Shown here in pieces: positions 1 through 5,415 of a DNA stretch of 7,239 nt (position 1 is the stretch's first letter; every line of letters begins with the position of its first letter). The translations under genes were made by a program, and so were the position numbers. The notes beneath the pieces are model-generated. The model made no database searches. It was not told the DNA's origin and saw only the letters and a list, made by a program, of their open reading frames with translations. The stretch comes from Pseudomonadota bacterium (GTDB lineage Bacteria > Myxococcota_A > Polyangia > Fen-1088). The stretch covers positions 1 to 7,239 of the forward strand of contig JADGRD010000175.1 in the NCBI GenBank assembly GCA_017881285.1, written 5' to 3'.

Positions 1-851
1 ATGGGCGCCAGCCCGATGAGATTGGCCAGCCATGCGAGGAGAAAGCACCACGCCAGGCCCAAGGCCAGCAACACGCCACGCGCTTGCAGTCGCGAGGCCA
101 GTCGGAAGAGCCGCGGCGAAAGCCAGACGCCGATGATGAGCGAACCGGCCAGGAAGAGGAGCGCCTTGACGACGACGAGCGCGGTGACGCCGTAGGAGAA
201 CGCCACGCCGTTGTTCACGGCGGCGATGGTGCCGCCCACCACCGCGAGCACGACCAACCCCATCACGTCATCGATGACGGCCGCGCCCAGGATGATACGC
301 GCCTCCACCGTCTGCAGCCGCCCGAGATCCTGGAACACGCGCGCGGTGATGCCGACACTGGTGGCGCACAGGGTGGCGCCGACAAAGGCGTGCACGTACA
401 CGCCCTGCCCGGGCAGGAGCCAGGCGCTCGCCGCCCAGCCCAGGCCGAAGGGCGTGATGACCCCCAGGGTGGCGACCAGCAGCGACGGCGCCCCGACCTT
501 CAGCATCTGCCCGACCGTCGACTCCAACCCGACCTCGAAGAGGAGGACCAGCACTCCCAAGCGCGCCAGCATGTCGAGCGAAGGGCTCGCCCACAGCGGG
601 TCGAGGCCCGAAAACCCGACCAGCGACAGATTGCCCACGACCACACCGGCCAACAGCTCGCCCAGTACCGCCGGCTGCCCCAGACGCACGGCCAGCTCGC
701 CGCCCAGCTTGGCCACGGCCAGGACGATGACCAGCGCCAGCGCCAAAGCGGCCACCGGATCGGCGTGGTCGGTCCCCTGCGCGGCCAGGGCGACCCCCGG
801 TAGGAAGAGGGCCGCTGTGAGAACCAGGCGACGCATGAGGCTCGCCAGCAT
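1..851 (-). CDS. CPA2-family cation:proton antiporter (Kef/NapA type), C-terminus missing at left edge
   Basis: Inner-membrane antiporter expected to exchange Na+ or K+ for H+. The frame is open from ATG at 851 to the window edge: 283 residues, with the rest of the transport domain and any C-terminal domain outside. The N-terminus is hydrophobic and ends in ALAA near residue 24, like a signal peptide or a first helix. Serial hydrophobic segments follow, including a GELLAGVVVG stretch (about 65-74) typical of CPA2 proteins. The segment TSVGITARVFQDLG (164-177) and the paired acids of AVIDDVMGL (D194-D195) match the ion-binding DD motif of the NapA-like branch, usually linked to electrogenic exchange. 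It starts 22 nt after the stop of the thioesterase gene, so it is probably the last gene of the same operon. An alternative ATG at 836 (MRRLVL) is possible; neither start has a strong Shine-Dalgarno. Family call is firm; ion specificity is unknown. Confidence 0.88.
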   Translation of the reverse strand, partial: MLASLMRRLVLTAALFLPGVALAAQGTDHADPVAALALALVIVLAVAKLGGELAVRLGQPAVLGELLAGVVVGNLSLVGFSGLDPLWASPSLDMLARLGVLVLLFEVGLESTVGQMLKVGAPSLLVATLGVITPFGLGWAASAWLLPGQGVYVHAFVGATLCATSVGITARVFQDLGRLQTVEARIILGAAVIDDVMGLVVLAVVGGTIAAVNNGVAFSYGVTALVVVKALLFLAGSLIIGVWLSPRLFRLASRLQARGVLLALGLAWCFLLAWLANLIGLAP

Positions 852-873
852 ACCCGAGGAGACGCCAGTGTCG

Positions 874-1263
874 CTAGCCGCGCAGTTGCGCCAGCAGCGC
901 CTCGGGAAACTCGCGAATGTCGCCGTCGCGGTTGACACAGGCGTGGATGGTGTGCCCGTGCGCCAGGATGTCCTCGCCGCGCAGGACGCGGTAGTCGAAA
1001 CGCAGCGACACCTTGCCGAGATCCCCGAGGCGCGTTTCCACGACGATGACGTCGTCGTAGCGCGCGGGCCGCTTGTAGTTCACCTTGGCCTCGGCGACCG
1101 GCAGGTAGATGGCGTGCGCCGCCTCGACGTCGCGCCAGCGAGCGCCCTTGGCGCGCAGCCATTCGTTGCGTGCCGCCTCGAAGAAGCGCAGGTAGTTGCC
1201 GTAGTAGACGACGCCCATCTGGTCGGTGTCGCCATAGATGATGCGGATCTCGGTCTTGACCAT
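874..1263 (-). CDS. YbgC/4HBT-type acyl-CoA thioesterase
   Basis: Small cytoplasmic hotdog-fold thioesterase of 129 aa, the usual length for the YbgC / 4-hydroxybenzoyl-CoA thioesterase family, expected to hydrolyse acyl-CoA or acyl-ACP. The N-terminal signature Y10-x-D12-T-D14-QMGVVYYGNY (to residue 24) holds the family's catalytic aspartate, D14 by my alignment. NYKRPARYDD in the middle and LAHGHTIHACVN near the end are also typical. The histidine following VVY in E. coli YbgC is a tyrosine here (Y21), a variant seen in other 4HBT proteins. I chose the ATG at 1263, which begins MVKTEIRI exactly where homologues begin; it lies 2 nt after the TGA of the OmpA-type gene, so translation is probably coupled. 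A GTG at 1269 overlaps that stop and would add two residues. YbgC belongs to the tol-pal operon in many proteobacteria, which makes its place beside a stator pair notable. The substrate cannot be inferred. Confidence 0.88.
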   Translation of the reverse strand: MVKTEIRIIYGDTDQMGVVYYGNYLRFFEAARNEWLRAKGARWRDVEAAHAIYLPVAEAKVNYKRPARYDDVIVVETRLGDLGKVSLRFDYRVLRGEDILAHGHTIHACVNRDGDIREFPEALLAQLRG

Positions 1264-1265
1264 GC

Positions 1266-2159
1266 TCACTGACCAGGCGCAGGCGCGGGCGAGGGTCCGG
1301 CGGGGGCAGGGCCCTGGATGTACGCATCCACCATCTTGCGCAACTGGGCGTCCTTGGGCACGACGGAGATCTCGATGCGGCGGTTCTGCTGGTAGGCCGC
1401 CTCGGATTTCTCGGGGTTGACTGGCCGGAACTTCGAATACGCGCTGGCCGAGAAGTAGCTGCCGTAGGTGTCGGCGAGCGTCTTGTTGGTCTGGAAGAGG
1501 TATTCGAGGACCGCGGTCGCGCGCTTGGCCGAGAGCTCCCAATTGAACGAGGCCGAGCCGCGCTCGTCGGCGTGGCCCTGGATGACGACGGTGTCGATGT
1601 TGGCGCGCACCTCCTCGTCGGAGAGCAGGTTGCCGAGCGCCCGGGCGAGCGAATCGAGGACGGGCTTCGCCTGTTTCTTGATCGCGTACGAGTTGTATTC
1701 GAAGACCAGGCTCTCGTTGACCGCGATGTCGCCGTTGTCGCCGATGGTCGCAACCTGGGCGTCGCCGGTGTGGCCGAGCTGGGCCTCGATCGCGGCCTTG
1801 AGCTTGTTGAGCACCGAAACGCGCAATACGGCGATGTTCGTCAGTTGCGCGCGCAGGTTGCCGAGCTGACGGTTGCTCTCGACGACCAGCGCTTGCTGCT
1901 CGCCCAGCTTGGCCTCCGAGACCGCAAGCTGCGCGCGGCCGGCCTGCAGGTCCGCCTGCACCATACGAAGCTGGCGCTCGGCGAGGGAGATCTGCTGGCG
2001 AGAGGCTTCCAGGCGCTTTTCGGCGATGAGGTTGCGCACGTATGCGAGCAGCACCAGCACGAACATGATGAGCGCCATCGTCGACATGACGTCGGTGAAG
2101 GCGGGCCAGATCTCGCGCGTGCCTTCGAAATCGGAGAGAAGCGGCCGACGGGTTCGCAC
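1266..2159 (-). CDS. OmpA/MotB-type stator partner with N-terminal TM anchor and peptidoglycan-binding domain
   Basis: This 297-aa protein is built like MotB. A short cytoplasmic N-terminus is followed by one membrane helix (about 20-41) with an aspartate at its start (WPAFTD, D23), the expected proton-carrying residue. A long alanine-, glutamine- and glutamate-rich region (about 42-125) looks like coiled coil. An OmpA-type domain (about 140-268) contains QGHADERG (D198), the LSAKRATAVLEYL helix and QQNRRIEI (R260-R261), matching the diaminopimelate-binding residues of the family. A Pro/Ala-rich tail ends the protein. The start is GTG at 2159, supported by AGGGG about 7 nt upstream; that sequence overlaps the TAG stop of the channel gene, so the pair is tightly coupled. 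No flagellar genes are nearby and no second Tol component is seen, so I call it a generic stator or envelope protein rather than MotB. ZorB of Zorya is another relative, but its partner genes are missing. Confidence 0.87.
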   Translation of the reverse strand: MRTRRPLLSDFEGTREIWPAFTDVMSTMALIMFVLVLLAYVRNLIAEKRLEASRQQISLAERQLRMVQADLQAGRAQLAVSEAKLGEQQALVVESNRQLGNLRAQLTNIAVLRVSVLNKLKAAIEAQLGHTGDAQVATIGDNGDIAVNESLVFEYNSYAIKKQAKPVLDSLARALGNLLSDEEVRANIDTVVIQGHADERGSASFNWELSAKRATAVLEYLFQTNKTLADTYGSYFSASAYSKFRPVNPEKSEAAYQQNRRIEISVVPKDAQLRKMVDAYIQGPAPAGPSPAPAPGQ

Positions 2160-2169
2160 GGGCTTGCCC

Positions 2170-3030
2170 CTATCCCCTGGGACCGGGCCGCGGCGGGCCG
2201 AGTTGGGCCTTGAGCGTGGCGCTCATGTCGCCGAAGGCCAGGCTCAAGCGCTGGACGTTGTCCTTGAGATGGGCGTTGAACTCGTGGAAATCGCCGGTCG
2301 TGCTCGCGAACTTCTGCAACGCCGATTCGAAGCGGGCGACCGCGGCATCCAGGCGGGTGATCGACTCGCCAAAGCCCGCGAGCAAGGGGGCCGGTCCGGT
2401 CGTGGCGGCTTGCCGGGGCAGCGTGCGGTCGAGGTAGGTTTCGATCTGCACCATCACCGCGGTCCGGCGATCGGAGACATTCGACAAGATCCCCACCACC
2501 GTGAGCACCACCGCCGACAACACGCCGACGAGAGAATTGGAGAAGGCCACGGCCATGCCCGAGAGGGCGTGGCTCAATCCCTGGCTGACCCCCTGGGTGA
2601 TATCGGCCGCAGCCGCGGCGTCGCCGGCGACGAGCTGGACGATGCGACCGATCGAAAGGGTCAGCCCGTAGAACGTGCCCAGCAGGCCCAGGATGATGAC
2701 CAGGCCGGTGGCTCCGCGCACGAAGCGCTCGGCGAGCAGCATCGGCCGGAGATCGGCCTGGAAGCGTTCCTCGATGATGCCCTGGACGTTCGCTTCGCCC
2801 GGCCGCCGCGCCGCTTCGCTCGCGTCGCGCAGGATATTGCGCAGCACCGGCAGCCGGAAGTCCGGCTCGAGGCCGTAGGCGCCGCGCAGATCCTTCTCGA
2901 GGGCGGCGTAGCGCCCACGCAGCCAGAGAGTTGCCGCCAGCCCGAGGACGAGCGTGGCGAGGGTGGTGCCCAGGATCGTTAGCCCCGCGGCATCGATGAG
3001 GGAGAGTCCTGCCAGGATGGTGTTGGTCAT
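2170..3030 (-). CDS. MotA/TolQ/ExbB-family proton channel subunit
   Basis: Inner-membrane protein of 286 aa, the channel half of a proton-driven stator with the OmpA-type protein encoded 10 nt downstream. I see three membrane segments: about 14-37, 106-128 (with GLLGTFYGLTLSI) and 157-183 (GMAVAFSNSLVGVLSAVV). The last two carry the glycine- and small-residue-rich signatures of the TolQ/ExbB/MotA family that line the proton path. A cytoplasmic loop of about 65 residues lies between helices 1 and 2, as in TolQ and ExbB. After the last helix come about 100 residues of amphipathic helix (LDAAVARFESALQKF and onward), longer than in ExbB but far shorter than the several-hundred-residue tail of ZorA. 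The start is ATG at 3030. No good Shine-Dalgarno precedes it, but a promoter-like sequence ends only about 15 nt upstream. The substrate or process it energises is unknown. Confidence 0.87.
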   Translation of the reverse strand: MTNTILAGLSLIDAAGLTILGTTLATLVLGLAATLWLRGRYAALEKDLRGAYGLEPDFRLPVLRNILRDASEAARRPGEANVQGIIEERFQADLRPMLLAERFVRGATGLVIILGLLGTFYGLTLSIGRIVQLVAGDAAAAADITQGVSQGLSHALSGMAVAFSNSLVGVLSAVVLTVVGILSNVSDRRTAVMVQIETYLDRTLPRQAATTGPAPLLAGFGESITRLDAAVARFESALQKFASTTGDFHEFNAHLKDNVQRLSLAFGDMSATLKAQLGPPRPGPRG

Positions 3031-3045
3031 GGCTGCGAGGGAGGA

Positions 3046-3074
3046 GTCATAGCCCGAAGATCCCCGGCGGACAA
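3046..3074 (-). promoter_or_regulatory. Candidate sigma70-type promoter for the stator operon
   Basis: On the minus strand TTGTCC (3074-3069, 4/6 to TTGACA) is followed after exactly 17 nt by TATGAC (3051-3046, 4/6 to TATAAT). Transcription would start near 3039, about 10 nt before the channel gene ATG at 3030, giving a very short leader. This would separate the stator-thioesterase-antiporter operon from the exonuclease gene upstream. It rests on motif match and position only. Confidence 0.4.
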
Positions 3075-3076
3075 GA

Positions 3077-3097
3077 GCCCCTCACCGCGCCCCTCAC
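3077..3097. repeat. Short tandem direct repeat, period 12
   Basis: GCCCCTCAC occurs at 3077-3085 and again at 3089-3097, spaced 12 nt start to start. It lies in the 71-bp gap between the exonuclease stop and the channel gene, immediately upstream of the candidate promoter. It could be a binding site or a chance duplication; the function is unknown. Confidence 0.35.
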
Positions 3098-3101
3098 TCA
3101 C

Positions 3102-3800
3102 CTAGCTTTCTGGGTAAGGACGAGCCGCGTAGCGGGGCGAGGAGGATGCCGCCACTCCGTCCCGCAATGCGGCCAGGTACCTTCCCACCTTCGCCCGCGG
3201 CTTGCGCATGAGGGCGCCGAGCACGCTGACGGGCGGCGCGGTCAGGCCGGTTTGCTCGGTGAAACGCGCGTGCAGGCTCTGCCAGATGGCGATGGTGTGG
3301 TCCACGTCGGCGACCGAGCGGTGAAACTGCCGTGCCGCGGGCGCGTGTACTTGCAAGGCATCCACCAGCGCGCCCAGCCGGTAGCTGGGCAGCCCCGGCA
3401 CCAGCCTCCGCGCCAGGCGCATGGTGCACAGGAAGTCGCTCTCCAGTCGCAGGCTCGCGCGCGTCAGCTCCGCGCGCAAAAAGCCGCGATCGAAGGCGGC
3501 ATTGTGGGCCACGATGGGCAGGCCGCGCACGAACTCCTGCAAGCGCGGCATCACCTCTTCCGGCCGCGGCTGCCCGCGCAGCATCGCATCGGTGATTCCC
3601 GTCAGCGACGTAATGAAGGACGGCAGGCTCGTTCCTGGGTGCATGAGCTGGTGGAACGTCTTGACCGGCCGGTGATCCACCAGCAGCGTGGCCGCCACCT
3701 CGATGGTGCGGTCGTACGCTGGCATGAGCCCGGTGGTCTCGAAGTCGAGCACCACCAGCTCGCGCGTCGTGAGCGTGTCCGGCTGGAACATCATCTTCAC
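3102..3800 (-). CDS. DnaQ-like DEDDh 3'-5' exonuclease
   Basis: Cytoplasmic exonuclease of 232 aa (230 or 229 aa from the internal ATGs) related to the DNA polymerase III epsilon subunit. All three Exo motifs are present: VLDFETTG (D19, E21), VAHNAAFDRGFL (D104), and HRSVADVD (H160, D165). That is a complete DEDDh active site for two-metal hydrolysis of 3' ends. LTGIT (66-70) is also typical. The last 60 residues form a basic tail with no clear clamp-binding motif, so it is more likely a stand-alone repair or RNA/DNA-trimming nuclease than the replicative proofreader. The first possible start is GTG at 3800; ATG at 3794 or 3791 are alternatives, and none has a convincing Shine-Dalgarno. The gene is divergent from the small hypothetical gene, with only 61 bp between starts. 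It sits 71 nt upstream of the stator operon on the same strand, but a promoter in that gap suggests it may not belong to it. Confidence 0.87.
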   Translation of the reverse strand: MKMMFQPDTLTTRELVVLDFETTGLMPAYDRTIEVAATLLVDHRPVKTFHQLMHPGTSLPSFITSLTGITDAMLRGQPRPEEVMPRLQEFVRGLPIVAHNAAFDRGFLRAELTRASLRLESDFLCTMRLARRLVPGLPSYRLGALVDALQVHAPAARQFHRSVADVDHTIAIWQSLHARFTEQTGLTAPPVSVLGALMRKPRAKVGRYLAALRDGVAASSSPRYAARPYPES

Positions 3801-3861
3801 ACGCTACCGAGACGCGGGCAAGATGTCCACGATTCGCGGTCCCGTGCTACCCTCGGCCAGC

Positions 3862-4191
3862 GTGACACTCGAAGAACTTCGTCAACAATTCTGGTGGCTG
3901 GGTCCGAGCCAGAAACCGCGCGATTCGCACCTTGTGGCGCTGGAGGGCGACATGGTGACCATCAAGGTGATCCAGTGCACCTGGAACCGCCGCACGCAGA
4001 AGTACGAGGAGGCGCTGGCGCGCGACTTTCACGGTCTCGGGCTGCACGTGAAATGGCAGCCGTTCTTCTCCGAGAAGCTGCGCGGCGACATCGAGAAGGC
4101 TCGCGAGAAGTCCGGCTCGAACTTCGACGAGGGAAGGTTTTTGGAAGAGCAGCGCGCGGCGGAGCTGCGCCGGGAGACGCGCGCGGGGTAA
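3862..4191 (+). CDS. Small soluble protein of unknown function
   Basis: I do not recognise this family. From GTG at 3862 it encodes 109 residues beginning MTLEELRQQFWWLGPSQKP, with no signal peptide or membrane segment. The N-terminal two thirds mixes aromatic, hydrophobic and charged residues as in a small folded domain (VTIKVIQCTWN, LGLHVKWQPFF). The last 35 residues are strongly charged and probably helical. Coding is supported by an open frame with sensible composition and by the lack of any credible minus-strand gene here. The start is uncertain: ATG at 3823 would give 122 aa. I prefer the GTG because an extended -10-like TG-C-TACCCT (TACCCT at 3848-3853) lies just upstream and would put the transcript start near 3860, making the message nearly leaderless. 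It is divergent from the exonuclease and convergent with ppk2. A protein homology search would settle both family and start. Confidence 0.62.
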   Translation: MTLEELRQQFWWLGPSQKPRDSHLVALEGDMVTIKVIQCTWNRRTQKYEEALARDFHGLGLHVKWQPFFSEKLRGDIEKAREKSGSNFDEGRFLEEQRAAELRRETRAG

Positions 4192-4338
4192 CGACCGCGA
4201 AGATGTTGCGCGCCGGTTGCTGTTCGACGGCCGCGTGCCCACCCTCGCGGGATGGCGAACCGGCAGCCGCTGGCCCGAGAGAAGTAGCCGAGCATGCATT
4301 GGTTCCGGTACTATCGCCAGCCACGCAAGTAGGTAGCG
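4192..4338. other. Convergent intergenic gap
   Basis: These 147 bp separate the stop of the small hypothetical gene from the stop of ppk2 on the opposite strand. The best inverted repeat is GCCGGTT (4212-4218) with AACCGGC (4258-4264), whose 39-nt loop is too long for an ordinary terminator; no T-run follows. An 8-bp palindrome TAGCGCTA (4334-4341) overlaps the ppk2 stop codon. No gene is supported. Confidence 0.5.
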
Positions 4339-5241
4339 CTAGCGACGGTCGTTGGCCAGCGACGCGCGGGCGGCGGCGAGCTCCTTGCGGCGGGCTGAGT
4401 CGACCTCGGGGAACTTGAGGTGCAGCGACGACAGCGTGTCGATGACCACCGACGAGACGACCAGTCGGGTGAACCATTTGTTGTCCGCGGGAACCACGAA
4501 CCACGGCGCTTCCTCGGTGGCCGTGTGGCGGATGGTGTCCTCGTAGGCTTCCATGTAGTCGTCCCAGCGCTCGCGTTCGCGGGCGTCGGCGGCGGAGAAC
4601 TTCCAGTGCTTTTCCGAGTTCTCCAGGCGGTCGAGGAAGCGGCGCCGCTGCTCCTTCTTGGACAGGTGCAGGAAGAATTTTCGCACCACGACGCCGTTGC
4701 GGTCGAGGTAGCGCTCGAAGTGCCGGATATCCTCGAATCGTTCCTTCCAGACGTGCTTGCCGACGAGCTTCGGCGGCAGCTTCTCCTTTTCCAGCAGGTC
4801 GGGATACACGCGGACGACTAGGGTTTCCTCGTAGTACGAGCGCTTGAAGATGCCGAGGCGCCCGCGTTCGGGGAGGTGCTTGGTGCCGCGCCAGAGGAAG
4901 TCGTGGTCCAGATCCTCGCTGCTCGGCGCCTTGAAGGAGTGAACGTCGCATCCCTGCGGATTCACTCCTGACAGGACGTGCTTGATGGTGCCGTCTTTGC
5001 CAGCCGCATCCATGGCCTGGAAGATGAGCAAAACGGCCCAGCGATCCTGGGCGTAGAGCATTTCCTGCAGCCGCGAGATCTCCTCGACGCCCTGCTGCAG
5101 CGCCTGGCTGGCGTCGAGCTTGTCTTCCGACTTGATGCCGAGCGTGTCGGCGGGATCTACGTCTCTCAGCCGGAAACCCTTGCCCTCGGTGACGCGGTAG
5201 GCTTCGGCGAACCTCTGGGCGTGCTTGCGGATGCTTTTCAT
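4339..5241 (-). CDS. ppk2: Polyphosphate kinase 2 (PPK2), class III-like
   Basis: Cytoplasmic kinase that moves phosphate between polyphosphate and nucleotides, mainly phosphorylating NMP or NDP at the expense of polyP. The protein is 300 aa, the usual length of single-domain PPK2. The Walker A loop is AMDAAGKDGTIKHV (76-89), followed by SGVNPQGCDVHSFKAPSSED (91-110) and LDHDFLWR, a block typical of class III enzymes able to act on AMP and ADP. The Walker B/lid region reads GIFKRSYYEETLVVRVYP (130-147). Residue K133 is where I recall N or D in relatives. Later blocks KKEQRRRF and WKFSAADARER also fit. The ATG at 5241 is chosen because GGAG lies 6 nt upstream (5251-5248); an in-frame GTG at 5265 has no comparable site. 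It is divergent from ppx across a 174-bp regulatory region. Family call is firm; class and substrate preference are inferred from motifs. Confidence 0.94.
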   Translation of the reverse strand: MKSIRKHAQRFAEAYRVTEGKGFRLRDVDPADTLGIKSEDKLDASQALQQGVEEISRLQEMLYAQDRWAVLLIFQAMDAAGKDGTIKHVLSGVNPQGCDVHSFKAPSSEDLDHDFLWRGTKHLPERGRLGIFKRSYYEETLVVRVYPDLLEKEKLPPKLVGKHVWKERFEDIRHFERYLDRNGVVVRKFFLHLSKKEQRRRFLDRLENSEKHWKFSAADARERERWDDYMEAYEDTIRHTATEEAPWFVVPADNKWFTRLVVSSVVIDTLSSLHLKFPEVDSARRKELAAARASLANDRR

Positions 5242-5247
5242 GGCGTT

Positions 5248-5251
5248 CTCC
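5248..5251 (-). promoter_or_regulatory. Shine-Dalgarno of ppk2
   Basis: GGAG on the minus strand lies 6 nt before the ATG at 5241. It is one of the clearest ribosome binding sites in the window and fixes the ppk2 start against the upstream in-frame GTG at 5265. Confidence 0.7.
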
Positions 5252-5252
5252 A

Positions 5253-5317
5253 GTTTGTGAACCAAATCGCTTCTCCCGCCGGCTCGCCGGTGGCGACCGG
5301 GATGTTGTGACCAAACC
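5253..5317. repeat. Pair of near-identical sites upstream of ppk2
   Basis: GTTTGTGAACCAAATC (5253-5268) and GTTGTGACCAAACC (5304-5317) share the pattern GTT(T)GTGA(A)CCAAA, about 50 bp apart in the same orientation. Each has partial dyad symmetry (TTG...CAA). The first is next to the ppk2 Shine-Dalgarno, so a bound regulator could block initiation. No known binding motif is recognised. Confidence 0.35.
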
Positions 5318-5346
5318 GGGTCGTGCGCAAGGTCGGGCGGGGTTTG

Positions 5347-5368
5347 CCTGTCACGAATTCGTTACAGG
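5347..5368. promoter_or_regulatory. 22-bp near-perfect palindrome, candidate operator or PhoB box
   Basis: The half-sites CCTGTCACGAA and TTCGTTACAGG are reverse complements except at one position pair (10 of 11 match), with no spacer. This lies in the ppk2/ppx divergent region, 47 bp before the ppx ATG. Read as a direct repeat, CTGTCAC-GAAT-TCGTTAC has the 7-4-7 layout of a Pho box: the first half is a near-perfect match and the second matches 4 of 7. Either reading suggests a regulator site. No clear -35/-10 pair is seen beside it. Confidence 0.55.
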
Positions 5369-5402
5369 TTTCCAAGTCCGGCGGGGCATCATCTACCCAG
5401 TA

Positions 5403-5415
5403 CCAGGGATCCTGG
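5403..5415 (+). promoter_or_regulatory. Small hairpin overlapping the ppx ribosome binding site
   Basis: CCAGG-GAT-CCTGG can form a 5-bp stem with a 3-nt loop ending directly before the ppx ATG at 5416. The best Shine-Dalgarno candidate, AGGGA (5405-5409, 6 nt from the ATG), lies within its 5' arm and loop, so folding could limit translation. Confidence 0.4.

Noticed and set aside
84..803. Long plus-strand open frames over the antiporter gene
   Set aside because: Their composition (His, Gln, Arg, Asp-rich with no family motif) is that of antisense shadows in GC-rich DNA; the minus-strand frame has clear antiporter motifs.
1266..3030. Flagellar motA/motB genes
   Set aside because: The channel protein shows three rather than four membrane helices, and no flagellar or chemotaxis genes are nearby.
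3030..3050. Seven-codon leader ORF MTPPSQP ending ATGA at the channel gene start
   Set aside because: The overlap is suggestive of coupling, but there is no ribosome site and it overlaps the candidate -10 element, so chance is more likely.
1266..3800. Zorya anti-phage system (ZorA/ZorB-like pair beside a nuclease)
   Set aside because: The MotA-like protein has only about 100 residues after its last membrane helix, not a long ZorA tail. No ZorC, ZorD helicase or ZorE HNH gene is present. The neighbours are a thioesterase, an antiporter and a DnaQ-like exonuclease.
4212..4264. GCCGGTT/AACCGGC inverted repeat as a terminator
   Set aside because: A 39-nt loop, a 7-bp stem and no T-run make an intrinsic terminator unlikely.
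4294..4332. 12-codon ORF MHWFRYYRQPRK in the convergent gap
   Set aside because: Too short to support, no good ribosome site, and no recognisable context such as a leader peptide before a gene on that strand.
3962..5314. 450-aa minus-strand open frame spanning ppk2 and the hypothetical gene
   Set aside because: Arg/Pro/Ala-rich low-complexity product; the PPK2 motifs are in another frame with a clear Shine-Dalgarno.
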